A stretch of 64,000 nucleotides of DNA from Gracilaria gracilis. Its lineage: Eukaryota; Rhodophyta; Florideophyceae; Gracilariales; Gracilariaceae. Shown piece after piece: positions 42,633 through 53,370 of the stretch (position 1 is the stretch's first letter; every line of letters begins with the position of its first letter). The notes under the pieces were generated by a model. That model searched no databases. It had not been told where the DNA came from and saw nothing but the letters and a program-made list of their open reading frames with translations. Both the position numbers and the translations under genes were made by a program. The stretch spans positions 186,001 to 250,000 of the forward strand of contig JARGSG010000051.1 in NCBI GenBank assembly GCA_030374805.1, written 5' to 3'.

Positions 42633-43807
42633 TAGACTCCATCGCTACCTATCCAGTCGTCCTGAAGCGTCCGCAAAGTTCAGTATCTACCTCAATGAGT
42701 GGTGATCCGTTCGGACTGTGGACCTCTGACCCCACAGGTACGGACGGAGGTGCCGTATGGCCCAGACGACTGCAAGTCATTCTCGTTCGATAGTCGAGTA
42801 TTGCCGTTCGGTCTTGGATAGAGAGCGGCTCCAGTAACCGATCGGTAGCAAACCTCCGTCTGGCTGTTTCTGTAGCAGGGTGCATCCTACGTGTCGGTCG
42901 CATGCGTCCGTATCCAGAATGTACGGGTACCCTTGACGAGGAATGGCCAAAATGGGCGGGCGTATTAGTCTCTGACGTAAGTCGTCAAAGGCTTCGTATT
43001 CCGTATCGGTCAATGTCTCAAACTTCGTGGGTTGCCCCTTCTCCAATTTGCCGTTCAATGGAGCCGCAATTCGGGTGAAGTTTACGACAAACCGACGGAA
43101 TAAGTTACAGAGCCCCAAGAACGATCGAAGCTCCGTCTGGGTCGTAGGTGATTTAGCCTGCTTGATAGCGTTTTGTAGCTTGAGAGACACTTGTAGTTTG
43201 CCTGGTCGGATAATGTGGCCTAGATAGTCCACCGTGCCACTAAAGAAGTAGCACTTGTCCAGTCAGGGAGAAACACCAGCCAAACGGAGCATATGCAGTA
43301 TGGTCCGCACACGGTCATAATGTTCTTCCACCGTCCGGGAATAGATGATTACGTCATCAACATACACCAGTGCGTACTGCCACCTCACCCGTGAAAGGAT
43401 GATATCGATAGCACGCTGGAAAGTAGCCGGTGCTTCTTGAGTCAGAACGGAATTCTCCTATAACGGTACAGTTCCATGTGCGCGGTGAAAGTCGTTTTGT
43501 CCCGGTCGACTTCGTTCATTTGGGTCTGCCAATAACCACTGTTGGCGTCCAAAGGGAAGAAGATTTGTGCATCTCCCAGGGAGTCGATGCACTCGTCCAT
43601 TCGGGGTAGTGGATACGTGTCCTGTACGATCGTAGCGTTCAACCGGCGGTAGTCGACGCAGAAGCGAATGCTTCCTTCTTTCTTGAGCGCTAATACGACC
43701 GGGCTGGCCCATTCCGCCGATGACGGTTCTATGACACCAGCAGCGAGCTGCTTTGTAACCTCCTTACGTTCGAGTTCCCTCCGAGCGGGTCCGGCACGGT
43801 ACGGCAT
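42633..43807 (-). pseudogene. E4 reverse transcriptase and RNase H
   Basis: RT blocks: PYRAGPARRELERKEV, ASPVVLALKKEGSIRFCVDY, YPLPRMDECID, motif A FPLDANSGYWQ and motif C VYVDDVIIYS, so the catalytic Asp are intact. A frame change near 43,440 and a TGA near 43,262 (SP-stop-LDKCYFF) break it. RNase H: YILDTDACDRHVGCTLL, then loss of frame near 42,777. Confidence 0.86.
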
Positions 43808-44956
43808 CTGGAATTTGAGCTAGGTGCCTGGTTCCAGATGGATGCGGTGCTTTGCTGCCCCAATCGTTCCGAGATGGTCGTCCCACATGTCCGCAAACGG
43901 TCGAAGTAACTCAATGACTTTATCCCGTTCGGAAGCATACTCAGGACTGATCTGTACCTTGCTGGGCCAATCGTTCTCATCTTTCCGTACGGATTCTTGC
44001 TCCTGTTCGGTATCCTTGTCTTCCCGTTCGGAATTACTGTCCGAAATCGGAATGTGTTCCCCCTCCTTAGACTGGTCGCTCCGCGACGATGGTTGCGGAT
44101 TAATGAGCGCTACAGGACTACAGGAGATGGAAGGGCAAGTCCGATAACGGTGTTCTTGTGTAGTCGAACCGAGCGGTCAGAAAAGTTCGCTACGCGAACG
44201 AGAAAGGGTACGTCCGGTCGGAGGTCCATAACTTCGCCCACAAGGAGTGATAGTTCGAGCGTCGATCCCGTACGGTGATGAGACTGTAGAAAGACCAAGC
44301 CGAACGTTTTGGTGGTTACCGAGATGGTCGTTTCCGACATTGGGGGTAAAAACACCGGACGGGCAACTGTATCTTATTATATGGAGTTTCCCGTTCGTGT
44401 TCTGGTTCCGGCGCGGAAGATGCATTTGGTCCGTAGGCAGAAGACTGTTTAGATACTGGTTTGGAGTGACGTAGGTGTATTGACCGTTTCGATGGTTGTA
44501 TTGCCAAGACGTACTTGTCAATAAAAGAAGCACCGAGTAGTACGCTGGTGGTGAGGTCAGAAACCACCAGGAACTGTATTCGTACGTTGAGGTCACTGAT
44601 TCAGACCATAAGGGGGAGTACTTCTACAACATTCATTCGGTTCTTCGACGCGTCCGTAACTCGGGGTCTTACGTCCGGTTGGAGTTTTGAGCGCCAATTC
44701 GGAAGGAGATGGCGTGCGTGAACCAGACAGGGTCCGGCTCCGGTATCAAGAACCCCCGTTAACGGATACATCAGTGCCGTATTGAGGCCAACCGACACGT
44801 GCACTTTGTAGTTTGCGCTAGAAAAGAGAACCGTTTTGGCTTCTATATCCGTATCGGGCAGGTCCTATGTCAGAACAGCGGGTACCCCTCGGATGGAGTC
44901 CGTTCGGTCTGTCGCTGATGGGGCGAGGCTAGGCCTCTGTGGAGAAGGCGTTGCCT
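43808..44956 (-). pseudogene. E4 protease region
   Basis: Retropepsin site intact as VLDTGAGPCLV, with DASKNRMNVVEVLP and VLLGASFIDKYVLAIQP further on, in three frames because of frameshifts. The PR/RT purine tract is at 44057-44070 (minus strand TCTAAGGAGGGGGAA), as in the other elements. Confidence 0.78.
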
Positions 44957-47158
44957 CTACGCTTCCTTCCGGTCGTTTTCCTGGTCAAGGGCAGGCTCCT
45001 CGACCAGCATAGCGGCCTGTATCGGTCGTGGTGAGTACGGCTGGCGAAACTGTCTGCCCTGACGATACCTAGTATTGTCCCTTGGGGTTTCAGGTTTCCG
45101 ACCGGTCTGGTAGGCACCGTAGTAGCCTTCCTCGCGGTGTTGCTGATAATTCGCCTCCCGTATGGCCAATAGTTTCTCTTCTAAGTCCTGTGAGAGCAAC
45201 TGACAACAGTTGGGCTCCCGTGAGAGGCAAATCCGACACGATCTAACTGGTGCCTGCCCCTCGGTTTGTTGCACCTGGGAGCTGGCGGGACTGGGGTAAG
45301 ACCGAACGGACTGAGCAGGCGTTGAAGCCGAGGGCGTTGTGGGGGGCTAGGGCATGGAGGACGCGCGGGACACCGCGAGTACATGTTCCTCGTCTTCATC
45401 CGATACGGAGTAGATCGATTCCGACTGGGTATCGATACTGTGAACGATCCTTGCGGTTCGAAAGGACTCTTTCCGAGCGCTTGGTTTTTGAGTATCGACC
45501 CGAACGGATTGTCGACGTGAGACGCGATGGGTGTCTCCGAACGATTCCGCGTAACGGGCAAGTGCGTCATATCCGATATTGGGATGCGAGGTGAGGTGAT
45601 TTCTCACTTTTGACCGTATGGCGGGAAAGAGTCCTTCGACGAAGATCTCCTTCAAATTCCGATCGGTAAAAACGTTCCCACAGCGGGGCGCTTTCGTCCA
45701 GAGTTTCTGGGCGAATTCCGTTTCGGACCTGCCTGACGCTTGGCGGTAGAGGGTGACCTCTGTGGCCGCGTCGGCAAGGATCTCAACCGTGGTGTACGTG
45801 GTCAAAAGGAAGTTGAATAGCTCTCCGTACGTATGGAGAGACTCATCCCGAGTACTGTCGACAGAGCCAGACTCACCTTCGAGCCGAGACTGAACCAGAG
45901 CGTGCGCCGGTCCGGTCAGGTAAAACTGGAAACACCAGAGGGCTGCCCCCGCAGTGCGTTCGTTATGGTTGCAAGCGGTTTTAAACCGCTGTAAGAAAAT
46001 GAGCACCGATACCGGATCCGTCCCGGAAAAGGAATGACCCTTCATCTGGATATTGAATTTCTTTTGGTAGCGCGCAATCTTGCGCGCCACCCGTGAATTG
46101 TACGTCTGGCCCTTCCTGAATAACCGGTACGTACGGTAGTCCAACAATTTGGCGAACTTCTCGTTCAAAGGCCTGATGCATTTCAGCATCAACCTGTCCG
46201 AACGGGAACGATACCGATCGGACTTCCCCCTCCATCGAAGGCTGCGGGAGTGTCGGTCGACTTCCGAATCCGTGCGGTCGTCATCCGACGATGACTCCGA
46301 AGAGTCCGAGTCCGTTCTGGCTGATTTTCGCCTTCTCTGGCGGCGACGATCCTTCCGTTTACGGGGCGCGTCATCCAAATCGGAACTTCCGCTCGGTCTA
46401 CCGCCTCTGCGGCGGCGATTCCTCCTCTCGTCTGGGGAATCTCCTGAGCTTCCGTTCGGATCGTTCTGCCGGTTGACTGGCGGGAGGTACACTCCGGTCG
46501 GACCCCTCGTTGGGCCCTTCTTCAGTTCCGGCCGGTGTTGCCTCTCACCGATAGCGGGGGCATTGTCCGTACGGTCAATAAATGATTTGGGTGGGTGGGT
46601 CGGGAGCTGAGCTACCAGTGCAGCCATTGTACTGTTTAGAGCTGACGTTGCATGTTCCGAAGGGTCTGTCTTCACGATATTCCTGACCATTTCGTGTACG
46701 ATCGGTGGAATATCCTGGTGGAGAAGCGCCGGGATTCGGTCCTTTAGGTACGTCTCGGCTGCCATGGGGACGTGGACTTCAATTTCCGTTCGGAGACTCT
46801 GCAGGGCATAGGGAGCTATCCCTGCCCATAGTTCCCGTGCGGTAGTCCATTCGGTTAAGAGTGGCGGCGAGGGGCCAGCTTCGCCCCACGGCGTCTTCTC
46901 CGTTCCGGGAAAAGGGGCAAGGGCAATTGCCTCGTCCTCGTTCCGTCCGGACTTTAACCTGTTACGTGCGGAGCCGTCTCAGAGAATCCGTTCGGCCTCA
47001 TCTGAAGGCGTGACGTAGGCCGGAGCGTTACTTCGGGTGCTCCGGTGGCCAACCGAAGCGGCATCCGGAGCGGCGCGAATTGCGACCGGTACGGGCTTTG
47101 CGGAGTCTTTTTCGACCAAAGACCCTTCACCCATTTCTCCGTGCGGACGATGACTCAT
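44957..47158 (-). pseudogene. gag: E4 gag, two in-frame stops
   Basis: One frame from the ATG at 47158 to 44957, interrupted by TGA (46979-46981, probably CGA) and TAG (45347-45349). It contains a helical N-terminus (ELWAGIAPYALQSLRTEIE, then DRIPALLHQDIPPIVHEMV), an Arg/Ser/Asp linker and a capsid-like core (LNEKFAKLLDYRTYRL, FSGTDPVSVLIFLQRF, SETEFAQKLW). A Cys-rich remnant (CRICLSREPNCC) stands where a zinc knuckle is expected; its His is not in place. Similarity is to E2 gag. Confidence 0.83.
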
Positions 47159-47214
47159 ACTGTACCTATCGGTTCCACGATCGGTTCTGCTGCTCCGTAC
47201 GATCCCGAATTTCA

Positions 47215-47233
47215 CTTCTAGGTCGGGAGACCA
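47215..47233 (-). promoter_or_regulatory. E4 primer-binding site, best preserved copy
   Basis: Minus strand TGGTCTCCCGACCTAGAAG, 1 nt after the LTR. It begins with TGG, as expected for pairing with the CCA end of a tRNA. Confidence 0.75.
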
Positions 47234-47234
47234 A

Positions 47235-47785
47235 TGTGGTATAATGCACAAAAAGGAGAGAGTCCGAAGCGGTCTGGAGACGGGAGCGGCGTCAGCGTAC
47301 AGTCTTGTGACTGTAATGAATCCGAACGGAGAGAAGGGGCGGAAGCACCGGGCGGTCGAGGGGAGAGTGGACGATTGGTATCACCAGGCACGTACACGAA
47401 CGTGCGGAAGGGTACGAACGGTCTGAGAAACTCAATAAAGAAGTAGCCGTGCGGTCTATCGTGAGTGCAAACTAACGAAGAAGACGTTCGGCAGAAGATG
47501 CTTGTCGTTTACGATTGGGGCCTCGGGAGGTCCGAGCTACAACTAAATATCGGGTCTGGGCCCCCTACTGACTACTGTACGATCGGTCTAATTTGCATTG
47601 TCACTATCCAGACTGCACACGTGTCCAACTTGTACGCTCGGCCAACCCGTCTTGCACTGGATCACCAACTTGTACACGTGGCGGTGCCACTGCACCGGCC
47701 AACCGTGCACTACCCCTTTATACGTGAACGGCCAATTGCATACACTGCACCCCAACTCGGGCCCACTATACTACACTTGAGCACA
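47235..47785 (-). repeat. E4 5' LTR (outer boundary uncertain)
   Basis: The inner end, ACCACA in element orientation, is fixed by the primer-binding site. The R-U5 part is purine-rich on the plus strand. Two CACGTG palindromes (near 47,619 and 47,684) and a TATAAAG box on the minus strand near 47,722 mark U3. A TGTGCTCAAGTG start at 47785 is only a guess, since no second LTR is available for comparison. Confidence 0.45.
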
Positions 47786-48584
47786 ATCAGTGCCTCTCTT
47801 TGCCATCATCTATTCCTACTTCCTTTATCTCTTATAGTGCGGTCTGGTCTCCCGCACTCTCTTTCATTCTGGTGTTGCACTTGCTTTGTGCTCCACACCA
47901 TCACTCGAACCTCGCACTGCTGGAGTAGGCTGTGCCCATTGGTTCTTGTTTATATCTACATTTTCAATGGCTCCGTGGTCGATCTAAGATTCTAGTCGCA
48001 CGTGAGCTGTATCTGTTTCTATCAATTGCTGTTTATTGGTGTACCACTTAACATCCGCCACAGTGCCGAGAACGGTATACTCTCTATTGGTTTCAGTCAT
48101 TCAATATCGTTTCTTCTTTCATTCGACAAGAAGTAATTCAGTTTTCAGTTATCTGTGTCGCACTGCCACTATCGTGGGATACATTTAGTGCTTTGCAGTA
48201 GGACTCGAGCTGCGCATTAGAATCAGAGTTGGTTCATGCGTGTTGGCTTTTGTCCATCTCATTCAATTGATCGCGGCTCCCTTCCCAGTCAGAGGTTCAG
48301 GTTGGTCTGCGGTTCTATCTTTTTTCTAAGTTGGCTGACTTTTCGAAAGAGTTGGTAGTCCGTCGTGCTGTCTTTGTGGCCGTGTTGCTTTTGGTTACCA
48401 GTCGTTGAGTTATTGTCGTTTTGCTAATTGTTGTACAGGCTACTGAGCTATGGTGGTCTGTTTTGCCTCCTTTGGGCTGGTACTCTCGAGCTACGTTTGT
48501 GTGTCCTCCCCAGGGTTTGTCACCACCCGCGCCGTTTCCGTGGTTTGCCCCGAAAATGGCGTCCACACACTGTAATGTTCTTTA
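47786..48584. other. Pyrimidine-rich, non-coding stretch
   Basis: No supported gene. The plus strand is pyrimidine-rich like the R-U5 part of the local LTRs, so it may include an unrecognised solo LTR or LTR fragment. Confidence 0.35.
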
Positions 48585-48620
48585 CATTGACACAGTCGTG
48601 TGGTAATGACTGTGTCAATG
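48585..48620. repeat. Perfect 13-bp stem-loop
   Basis: CATTGACACAGTC (48585-48597) and GACTGTGTCAATG (48608-48620) are exact inverted repeats around a 10-nt loop. It lies at the border between the pyrimidine-rich stretch and a long AT-rich region, and could be a transposon end or a 3'-end hairpin. Confidence 0.7.
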
Positions 48621-50548
48621 CGCAATTCTACACCATAAACAAAAAACCAAAGACACCCAAAGTAATATCTGTCTTTTAACAATACCAAAACGCCCGTGCA
48701 ATGGACAAAGTCGACGGCCAAGTTCATCGACACTCTCCGTCATATCGGTGTCAAAGTATTGTAATATTTTTGATCTTATAAAGTAAAGCGCGTTGAATGC
48801 ACTAAAATTGCTAGACGACACGCCATTCCAAGCGCGTCAGCAATTAAAAACTGAGACAAAAACCTTCAACTGGGACAACCTTTATGAACAAAACGACTCC
48901 GAAAGCGCACCTTTTGATATATTTCACAGCCAAAACAGAACGGAGTCCATTTTGAAAATGACCAATTAAACAGCTCCAAAATACCAAAAAATTTTGAAAT
49001 TCTTTTCAAACATATATTCCAAAAATTAGAACGTAAGTCGTGGAAAACAGTTTCAATCTTTTGGAAAAAGCCTTTATTCAAGTGTTTCACAGTCTTAAAA
49101 CATAGTGGTTGTTGGGACTTTTTCGCTAATATTTTCAATTTCAAAACGCCAACCTTTAAAAGATTGATTACGAAATATACTCGTATCATTGCTCTACCCG
49201 TATGTAACACAATAGTAACGGAAAAAGTGAAGAAATGGCCTATGCCAAAACTCTTTAAAGAGAATAAAACCTTTCTCAAATTCAAGTGTGCATATTACCC
49301 AACGAAAGTTAAGTTACATCAATCTCACCGCCCCGAAAATTCTTTGGAGCAAAGTTGAAAAATATTTTTAGCAAAATGCATAAGCTCTATAGCGAAAAAA
49401 CAGAAGTGTCAGTTATATCAAAATAAATTGGCAGTTTTTACAATATCTCACTATTTTTTTAAAATCTGATTTGAACAATTTTTAAGATGCTTTTGAAGAC
49501 TCTTGTAAATAAGAATTATTAAAGGGACACGATGAAGACGATATTAGGAATACTGGATTTTTGTAAACAATAATCACATTTTTGGGCCATAATTTGTAAT
49601 GAAAGATGCAAAAATTTGAAATATTTTGCCGAGCTGTACCTCCCAAATGAAAACCGAGATTAAGGCATTTATCAAGAGAAGAAGAATTGGAAAATTTGTG
49701 CAAATTTTCTGATAGCATTCTTGTGAAAAACTACGTTGAAAGAATGTCTGAAATATTATCTTTACTGTCGCTGAAATATAGATCGAACGAAAATCTATAT
49801 GATTTAATCTTTTATCTATATTCTGGTTTAACTAATGCGCACGTTAGAGAGTATTCGCTTAAAAAAGAGAATGGCCATTTTTAGGCAAAGGTCTTGGCAA
49901 GATGCCACAGAATTGTGAAGGATAGTCCGGAAAAAAAAAGCGTTCAACGCAGCAAAAGTACGGCGAGAAACGCGCGCGTTGTTTGAATACAAAAATTCGT
50001 ACTGTAGCTTCGGATGATGAAACATTGGAACTTTGATGTCGGATGCATTGAATTCGTAGCTTCATCACTACGCATTTGCAGTTTTTTTGCATTAAACTTT
50101 CTCTATTGTGTTTGTTATGCAATAATTGGGAACTTATTGAGCAAAATTATTGTTTGCTTTGTTGAAACGTACCTTATAGATTTCTACGCAATTACTCTGT
50201 GTACTCGATTGTACACATTCATTCATTGGAAGATCTGATGAACAGCATCAATCAAGCCCTAACCAATCCTATTCAAGTACTGCAATAAAATCTGAGAATA
50301 TTAGAGCTTTCTCTCAGTTATTTGAATAACCGCTAGTTGTTCGACAGTATCCGAAACGAAGGTAGTGTTTAACGAGAGAACGAAGTCTCTGAGAAAGTAC
50401 CCAATAATTGTAGAGCAATTGCTCTTGGCACGAACTGGGGGGAATGCTGCTCATATATCCGTTGCTATTTTCGGCTCAACTTCCTATTACTATGAAGTCT
50501 ATTTGGCTATTTGGCCCAGATTGGGGATCCGCCTACGAAGGGTATGAT
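48621..50548. other. AT-rich region with no supported gene
   Basis: Frames of 60-140 codons occur on both strands but are Lys/Asn/Phe/Ile-rich and featureless. The composition is much poorer in GC than the host-gene segment. I see no domain, tRNA or clear repeat. Confidence 0.45.
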
Positions 50549-51259
50549 TAGCGTGACACGTGTGTGCCCGCGCAAGATTACCGGATGCGCCGTTGTAAGA
50601 GTGCCACGGAGGTACACGTGGGTAATGTTGGCCGGCGTGGTGGGTACTTATATATTTTAGTTGATATTTGTTAGCCGTATATAAGTGGCGGCCCTTGCCG
50701 CCACTGTACGGGAAGTAAACCTCAACGAGGCTTTGACTCTAGCTTGAGTTCCGTTTGCGCACGACCTTCTGCCCCATTCCCGGAGAACCCCGCCGCGTAT
50801 CGGAGAAGTTATCCACCTCCGTCACTGAGAAGCATCGATCCGTCAATACGGCCTTTCATTCATCATTCTTTTGTGCACATTTCATATTTTCCGTTTTACG
50901 GCTTCGCTATACTACGCCCTGTCGTACAGGTTAGTCCCTTTTTTTCTCTGGATTATTCCCCGCTGTCACGAGTCTGTACTTCGCAGTGCGGCTCGTTTCG
51001 CTACCCTCTATCTTGCCTCTTTTGGTTACAGGATACGCCACTCCCAGTGGATCCCATCCTTTTGGCACCCCGATTGCCAACCTCCACCTCCGTCTGTAAG
51101 TCAGGAAGAGGCCGCCCGGAGTTACGCCCGGCACGTGACGTCCTCTTCGGAGGGTTCTGCCACTGCTCTGCCCCAATAGGGAGCAAGGCTGAACACCTTG
51201 TGTGCGTAGCCACTGGCGCGGTTTGTGTTCTTTCTTTCCGTTCCCGGCTTTGCCCCACA
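50549..51259 (+). repeat. Probable solo LTR
   Basis: About 0.7 kb with the layout of the local LTRs. CACGTG occurs twice (near 50,557 and 50,615). A TATATAAG box lies near 50,679, then CAACGAGGCTTTGACTC, which resembles E3 LTR CAACGAGGGTTGGCTC. A pyrimidine-rich half follows, and the end is TTTGCCCCACA, like E1 TTGCTCCACA. No primer-binding site or coding region follows. Flanks ATGAT and ATAAT match 4 of 5, which would require a non-TG start; a TG start at 50554 is the alternative. Confidence 0.5.
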
Positions 51260-51627
51260 ATAATGTTACATAAACTGCAAATATAATTATCTAAAATTAA
51301 ATTAAGCAAAGATTCAAAAAAATGGTGCCAAACTGGTCGGTGCTCAAGCACATACGATCCCAGGGAAAAGAACACAACATTCCCGGAAGACCCCCAATCT
51401 TTCATAGAGATTATAGTCTTCCTCATTCAGAACCCAGATTCACTGTGAGTATACATGGCCTTGTCGCAAGGTAAAACAACTGCAGCCCTGTGCAGGCTCG
51501 CAGACACTGCAGCTTAACGCACGGCAAAAATTACCAAAAATACTGTGACAAACGAAGAAAGAAATGAAAAAGATAATTCGCTATCTCCGTTGTTCGACTT
51601 TTTTATGAAAACGGTGGCAACCAAAGC

Positions 51628-52572
51628 ATATCAAGCATTACGAATTTCACAAGTATCGAGTTCGAAAATTTTTTTGGTTTCTTTGTAAAACATATTAACA
51701 CACACTGGAACGTTGGACGTGGTAATAGATGCACATCTAGAGCAAAAGATATGCTTTTCATGACTTCATCGGTATTGAAACATGTCGGCTGGTGGAACTA
51801 CATTATGACAGTGTTTGAAATAAAAAGGCCCACTTTCGAGAAAATATTGGTTACATTCTTGAAAGATATGTCACCATATGCATATGATCGCTTTGTGAAA
51901 GATCTGAAAGAGAAGTACACAATAGAGTTTCTCAATGAAAAAGGAAAGCAGTTTAAAAATTTTGTTTACGCTCTGTATGCCACAGACGTAACTTTTCAGC
52001 AGACGAACCGGCCGTCTGGAACTTTGCAGAAGTCGAAGCTTTACTACATTAAACAGCATAAACTGTACGGATATAAGGAAGAAGTAAGCGTCTTGCCAAA
52101 CGGTTTTGCTGTGGACTGTACTGCACACGTGCCAGGCTCAACTGCGGACATTGATTTATTAGTACGGAACATTGACTTTCACAAGGGCAAACTACAAAAA
52201 AACAAATGATGAAAAGAATATTGTTGACGAAGCAAGGCATCACGAAATACATCCTGACAGATGGGCCGTGATTTTGGAGAAAGGCTACCAGGGAGCTCTG
52301 GTAATGCCTCGCGCAATCATCACAAGGAGCAGCCTCGAAATAGTGTACTGACGTCGCTGGAGCGCAGTGACAACCACAATGTTTCGAGTAATCGAATCAT
52401 GGGTGAAAACTGTTTTGGGCGGTGTTGTTCTCTTTGGTCCGGTGTTTCTTCTAAATATCGCTGGAAGGAGAACAACTATGACTACTTTTGTAATTTCACT
52501 GTAGCCCTGGCAAAAATGCAAGCAAAATAGCATCCATTGCGTGCAGAAGATGGCGAGTTGTATTCCAAATAA
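51628..52572 (+). pseudogene. Broken PIF/Harbinger-like DDE transposase (T2), same family as T1
   Basis: One frame carries ITNFTSIEFENFFGFF, RGNRCTSRAKDMLFMTSSVL, KRPTFEKILVTFLKD, YATDVTFQQTNRPSGTLQ, KLYYIKQHKLYGYKEEV and HVPGSTADIDL up to a TGA at 52207-52209. After frame changes the C-terminal part continues: WAVILEKGYQGAL, then NRIMGENCFGRCCSLW and SSKYRWKENNYDYFCNF, a TAG at 52530, and HPLRAEDGELY. These are the DDE_Tnp_4-type landmarks (SGKHKLYG, DKGYQG, VENFFGRL, HPLR). At least one frameshift and one stop make it inactive. Confidence 0.78.
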
Positions 52573-52989
52573 AAAATAAGGCCTTATTCAATTGGATCCT
52601 CCATCGTGGATAACGGCGGTCCCCACAACAATTGTATCGCGAACGTAAGAAACGCCATCTCGACGTAGACTTTCGTTCTATGGCCCCATCACACACTGAC
52701 TATCCCGACCATGATCCAGATGATCTCCAGAGGACACTGGACGATTCTTCTTCAAGTTTAATAAAGTGTGCTTCGGAGGGTTTCTTTAGCATACATCTGT
52801 CTTTTCGTGGCATTCCCTCTTTAAGAAGTAGCCTTGGCCTTTCATTAGTTTTTTCTCAGCTAGCCTGCTGATCGTGCATTGGTCCCCATTTCTTTCCGTC
52901 AATTGCGTTTCCCAGGCTCAGACACAAACCTCTTCGGCAGTCCTGCAGCTGACATCCGCAAGATCTCCTAAGTTCTAGGCGGTGGCGAC

Positions 52990-53370
52990 TCACCCCGACT
53001 CGCAGAGACAGCAAGCGAGAAATCTGCCTGTGGCAGTGAGAGAACCATCCGAAGTGAAATTTTCATTAGCATGAGAAGAGTCCTGGACGCCAGAGAGAGC
53101 TCCGCGAAAGAAGGGGTGTAACATCGCAAAGCTTTCGCTCCACTCCCCAAGTTTTTGCTCAATAGAGGGAATACCATAAATGCGACAGCACTGTTCCAAT
53201 GATCCAAACTTAACAGAAAAGAGAGAGTAGCCAAGTACAATCCAATGCCACCAAGAGAGCTCACAGCAAGAACATGAACACGTAGAGTAGAACTTCAGAA
53301 TAATATTCCAAAAACCAGCAATGATGACTACAAATGCTGCATGCGCAAGCACAGTATACCACAAAAACAT
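52990..53370 (-). CDS. Possible small membrane protein, weak
   Basis: 126-codon frame from an ATG at 53370, with a hydrophobic N-terminal helix (AHAAFVVIIAGFWNIIL), a Cys-rich turn (CSCSCCELSWW) and a second hydrophobic stretch. I recognise no family. It could be a real short gene, an exon of a spliced gene, or chance. Neighbouring frames overlap it. Confidence 0.25.
   Translation of the reverse strand: MFLWYTVLAHAAFVVIIAGFWNIILKFYSTCSCSCCELSWWHWIVLGYSLFSVKFGSLEQCCRIYGIPSIEQKLGEWSESFAMLHPFFRGALSGVQDSSHANENFTSDGSLTATGRFLACCLCESG

Larger units (their letters stand above)
39047..47785 (-). mobile_element. E4: Ty3/gypsy element of the E2-like subfamily, truncated at its 3' side
   Basis: Minus-strand order: 5' LTR (inner edge 47,235, outer edge perhaps 47,785), primer-binding site, gag, protease, RT (YVDD intact), RNase H, integrase (DDE intact), chromodomain, then an antisense gene on the plus strand that is cut at 39,047 by the E3 LTR. 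No 3' LTR is found. Single stops and frameshifts occur throughout. The element is saturated with the palindromic octamer CCGTACGG and the related CCGTTCGG, which the neighbouring elements lack. Confidence 0.88.
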
